Below, piece by piece: positions 60,311-64,000 of a stretch of 64,000 bases of DNA. The DNA comes from Arbacia lixula (Eukaryota; Echinodermata; Echinoidea; Arbacioida; Arbaciidae). The notes below the pieces were generated by a model. That model was given only the letters and a program-made list of their open reading frames with translations. It was not told the DNA's origin and made no database searches. Numbering within the stretch: position 1 is the stretch's first letter; each line of letters begins with the position of its first letter. The position numbers and the translations under genes were made by a program. Location of the stretch: positions 25,628,197 to 25,692,196 of the forward strand of contig OZ022581.1 of the NCBI GenBank assembly GCA_963669155.1, in the 5' to 3' direction.

Positions 60311-60672
60311 AACACCACTATTTAAAAGGGAATTGCAGTGCTAATTTGTGTGTGAGTGTACACAATTCAATTTCAATACAACTTAATTGTTTGTCCATTG
60401 CTAGTATTTCAAATTGAAATGCTGATCAAACTTTGAAAGTATCTTTCTTTGATCTTCATTTATTTTAGCAATTACAAAAGAGGAAATGGAAAACACCACT
60501 ATTTAAAAGGGAATTGCAGTGCTAATTTGTGTGTGAGTGTACACAATTCAATTTCAATACAACTTAATTGTTTGTCCATTGCTAGTATTTCAAATTGAAA
60601 TGCTGAGCAAACTTTGAAAGTATCTTTCTTTGATCTTCATTTATTTTAGCAATTACAAAAGAGGAAATGGAA
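60311..60672. repeat. 181-bp tandem duplication
   Basis: AACACCACTATTTAAAAGGG through GAGGAAATGGAA (60311-60491) is repeated at 60492-60672, with about one difference seen (GATCAAAC versus GAGCAAAC). A very recent duplication. Confidence 0.88.
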
Positions 60673-61558
60673 AATGAATGTTTGTGAATGAAATAAAAGC
60701 AGATAATAGAGGGTAAATGTGTTATAATGATATACAGCAACGATTGTACAAAGATACATCAATTCGAAAGTAATAATGTGTGTGACATATGGGGAAATGT
60801 AAATACTCGCTATGTTACAATCTCTTGCCACCTCCATAGTTCGTTGTTGTACTGCTGTTGGTATTGTAGAACTTTGTTTAATTTGTGCTTTTTTCACATG
60901 ATGTTGACTTATGACAATCACCAAGGATGGTCTAAATAATAGACTGACTAACGTTATCTTATTTAACTCTTAACTCAACAGGGTAGCCCTTCTGCAGGTC
61001 AATGTAGTAAGATTTTGTGAAGAGACACAGACAATTTAGGAAAATACTGTTAAGATTTTCTCTCTAATAATACAACTGGAAACTGACTTAAAGCGGAATT
61101 ACTGTATAACGATCGCTAGATTTGGAAGATTTGGTTTGTGAGGCTATGACTGATATTTCATACATGCTATCATTGGGGTATACTGCTGATTTCTGACGAG
61201 TTTCATGACTTTTGCAAATGGGGTGCCCTGTCTTTTATGTGTCATTAATACATTTTTGCACAAAAAAAAACACTTCAATGTGTCTGCTGAGCTTCCTTCT
61301 GAAACAAACTTTCACTGTCTTAAAATTTATACTTATTAACGTGAAATTGAAAAAGAAATATATATTTTCCTATGTAGTTTTATATGGAATTATAGAAACT
61401 GATTAAATATATAAATAAGAGATCTGTGGAGTAATGTTTTTTTTTTTTGCCTGTACTGTGGTATTTCATAATGTATGCAACATATTTCATAATGCACCAT
61501 TGTATTGAAATTAATGTGTGAACTGCTTTGAGAAGTAACAGATAAATGCGTATATCAG
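60673..61558. other. Intergenic, no gene seen
   Basis: AT-rich sequence between RhoBTB and the next repeat. Nothing recognised. Confidence 0.4.
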
Positions 61559-61665
61559 GGCCATGATTCAGATAACATACCATCAATGGTAATTACCATG
61601 GCAACAGCCAATTAGCACTCACAGAAGCACCTGTTGCCATGGCAATTGCCATTGATGGTAAGTTA
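61559..61665. repeat. Short foldback with CCATGG core words
   Basis: CATACCATCAATGGTAATTA then CCATGGCAACAG pairs with CTGTTGCCATGG, CAATTGCCATTGATGGTAA. It shares words with the element at 51850-52010. Confidence 0.6.
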
Positions 61666-62414
61666 TATAATTGAGAATTTACAGTGTATATGCAACATGG
61701 CCCAGGATGGTATGGGTACACATTGGAGATATATCCCTTATACTCGTGGGAGGAAATAGTGAAATATTGGGGTGTTTTTTTTTTACTAAAATATGTAACT
61801 ATAGTCTATAGAAAGACAGAAAGCAAAAGAGGGGATGAGGCGAGGGGGGGGGGATGGGTGTGCGTGAAAGAGAATTCGTCCTTTATTTAAAAAATAATTA
61901 TGAACGGTATGTGTAACATTTGGGGGAAAGCATCAAAAATTCACAAATGTATATAAGGACAACAAAAAGAAGACATGCAATACATATATATATCAGGATA
62001 TATATATGCATAACAATACGTTGCTGTGGACAACTGATGAAAGCAAATTGCACGTGGAGATTCTCGGCTGAAGGCTTGCTAAGCGGGGGTATTGAACCAT
62101 TGCCCTGCCGCGGCTGTCGGACTGGCTGATGTTGAAAAGCCATGGAGAACTTGTTTTCATCGCTCTAAGGGGTTGCTAAGCGGATATGACGACACTCCGC
62201 GCCAGCCTATATGCCTTACAAACACTGCTTCTCAACGGATCTCCTCTGTATGGCTAGCGTCACCCTCTCCCCTCCATTCCCCTCCCCCTTCGACGCCGCT
62301 CACCTCCATTTCTTCCCTCTATTCTACCCCTCACCTCTCTCTAGCATTCTGTCCCTCTCTTCTCCTTTCCCCGCCCCTCTCTCTTTCTCTGCCGTCTCTG
62401 GGTTCGCACACCTG
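61666..62414. other. 5' flank of kinase pseudogene
   Basis: Low-complexity C/T-rich sequence near 62260-62400 and a G run near 61840-61851. The word TTGCTAAGCGG occurs at about 62074 and 62172. No exon recognised. Confidence 0.4.
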
Positions 62415-63206
62415 ATGCCGTGGGAGGAGTCGCGGCCAAGGATCTTGCTCGGGAGAGGCGTCATGGGGGAGGTGTTCCTTGTTCCGCCATCGCCTTACAA
62501 AGACCCCTGTCGCCCTCAAGATCGTAGGGTTACCATCCGTGGGCTTTGAGAATGAAGTCTGCATCCACCGAGCTCTTGGCTGACTTCCTTGGTTCCCCGC
62601 CTTCTATGGCACCTTCAACATGGCCGGAGAATGAGCCCTGGCTATGGAGTTTATAGGGGTGAGGCTGATGACAAGAGGTTCACTATCGGCGATTGCATTG
62701 ACAACAATGGTCCTGTCATAACCAGAGACGATTGATTCGATAACCTGAACGATACTGCCATGGGACTCAAAGCTGCACACACCGCTGGATATTTGGTCAA
62801 TGATTTGAAAGAGGACAATACCATGCTTACGAACAGCTCGGACATTTGGCACGCCAAAATAATCGACTTTGGGTGGGCATCGGCTATCAATGACTCCTTC
62901 ATGACTCCTCTCGATGAGGAACAGATTGAGGGGTATAAGCGGAAGGAGATGGGACATCATATTGCCCCCGAGTGCGTCCTGGAGGGTAAGCCATTCTTAA
63001 CATCCAGTGATGTCTTCTCCCTCGGACGCCTGGTGGCGCTGATCGGCCAGGAGATGAAGTATGACGACTTCCTCTCCTACGGCATGGAGATTCTCCTGGC
63101 CGATCAGCAGGACAGGCCATCAGTCGATCAGGTCATGCACGCCCTATACCACCTCCAACTGGTTGAGGGCGGGGAGGACGGCCGTGGGTCGTCCTGCTGC
63201 TATTAA
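62415..63206 (+). pseudogene. Intronless protein-kinase pseudogene
   Basis: Kinase motifs occur in order but in different frames. The first frame has the glycine loop LLGRGVMGEVFLV; the next TPVALKIVG (ATP-binding Lys) and FENEVCIHRAL (helix C Glu), then ALAMEFIG; the last the catalytic loop VNDLKEDNTML, IIDFGWA, HIAPEC and SDVFSLGRL, ending in SSCCY and TAA. Two frameshifts (near 62498 and 62660) and three in-frame TGA stops interrupt it. The HRD His is Val. The NDLKEDN and DFGWA forms resemble an unusual kinase family that I believe is expanded in marine invertebrates; this is from memory. No introns plus an A-rich tract at 63598-63619 suggest a retropseudogene. The second, uninterrupted half (62760-63206) might still be open by chance. 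Confidence 0.75.
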
Positions 63207-64000
63207 AGATGATGGCGCAGGGCCGGGTTACAACATGGCCACTAATACACAGATCGAAGATCAGCCATGTCACTGTGCCCCTGTTTCTCCTCCTCACCAA
63301 AACAACTTGGCCCGGCCCTGCAGCGATGGAGATGGAGGAGACAAGAAGGCAACAATATCAAGCAGAAAGGAAATTGATAACCAGATACCGAATGTTGGGG
63401 AAGGAGGTGAACATCTGCAGTCTTTGGATGATCAACAAAGAATGTAACACATACCATGGGGCCTTCAAGCGATTCTACGTGAACGTTAATTGACTGGAAG
63501 ATTTATAACACTCAACTCTCCGCAACAATGGAGACAATCGTTCACTATGGGAAAGAATCAATTAAGGGGGAGATGCAGCATCGAAGCAGTCCTTTATAAA
63601 AAAAAAAAATAAAAAAAAAGATATGGAACCAACGTTACCTTTGAATGAGTTATTTTAATCATTCACTTGAATATATCAATTTTATCATTACACACAACAA
63701 TGGAAAGTAAGAATAAGCATTTTATATACAATATGGTACAAGAAAAGAAAGACAAATTATTTCCTGATCAGTTTTGATTTTACCCAGTTTGCAAAACCAT
63801 GGAGTAAAACACGTCATTATGTTCAACAAAGCAAGAAACAAAGAATGGGGGTTATGATTAAGTAGAACGAAACATTGTGTATGACCAATAATTTGATTCA
63901 TTCTTCCTGAATCACCCAAACATATAAAACACTGTTCAAATCAGTTGCAGCAAAAGCGAGTTCAATAGAAATGACACTAAAATCTGAAGCAAGTACTCTT
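63207..64000. other. 3' flank of kinase pseudogene with A-rich tract
   Basis: An A-rich tract (63598-63619, one T interruption) lies about 390 bp after the pseudogene stop and could be a retroposed poly(A) tail. No other feature recognised up to the window edge. Confidence 0.45.

Noticed and set aside
62415..63206. UGA recoding (selenoprotein or altered code) in the kinase
   Set aside because: Two frameshifts also interrupt the frame, and other genes in the window read with the standard code.

Overview
This is a stretch of an intron-rich, AT-rich animal nuclear genome. GT/AG introns, long intergenic spaces, many small foldback DNA transposons, microsatellites and the gene content (a CUB protein, AUH-type hydratase, TPRKB, PPIL1, RhoBTB and a diverged protein kinase pseudogene) suggest a marine invertebrate, most likely a deuterostome such as an echinoderm or hemichordate. 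The species assignment is inference; nothing here fixes it. Layout: (1) 1.4-7.1 kb, minus strand: 5' part of a secreted CUB-domain gene that continues past the left edge. The intron after its second coding exon holds a tandem array of decayed copies of that exon's 3' half. (2) 7.4-25 kb: a gene desert filled with foldback and terminal-inverted-repeat elements: a nested TTAA/piggyBac-type element, Tc1-type, MULE-type and several unnamed MITE families. (3) 25.5-34.5 kb, minus strand: a complete nine-exon mitochondrial AUH-type enoyl-CoA hydratase whose fourth exon exists as two tandem 180-bp alternatives. (4) 36.3-39.4 kb, plus strand: TPRKB (Cgi121), a KEOPS subunit. (5) 44.7-46.8 kb, minus strand: PPIL1, a spliceosomal cyclophilin. 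(6) 50.9-58.6 kb, plus strand: a RhoBTB-family gene with two tandem alternative first coding exons. One keeps the GTPase P-loop and the other has lost it; a tRNA-derived SINE inverted pair sits just upstream. (7) 62.4-63.2 kb, plus strand: an intronless kinase pseudogene followed by an A-rich tract, consistent with retroposition. The strongest unusual signal is exon-level: AUH (exon 4A/4B) and RhoBTB (exon 1a/1b) each carry a tandemly duplicated coding exon that both preserve frame and splice sites and look mutually exclusive, and the CUB gene carries decayed duplicates of one exon. In AUH a 65-nt intron with a branchpoint-like site about 24 nt from the 5' splice site could enforce exclusivity sterically. 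In RhoBTB joint inclusion would give a frameshift and early stop. If expressed, exon choice would swap the oxyanion-hole region of a hydratase and switch a Rho-type module between GTPase-like and pseudo-GTPase forms. The five genes show no operon-like or pathway relationship; they are ordinary neighbours. All exon boundaries were read by eye from reading frame, splice dinucleotides and family resemblance, without transcript data.
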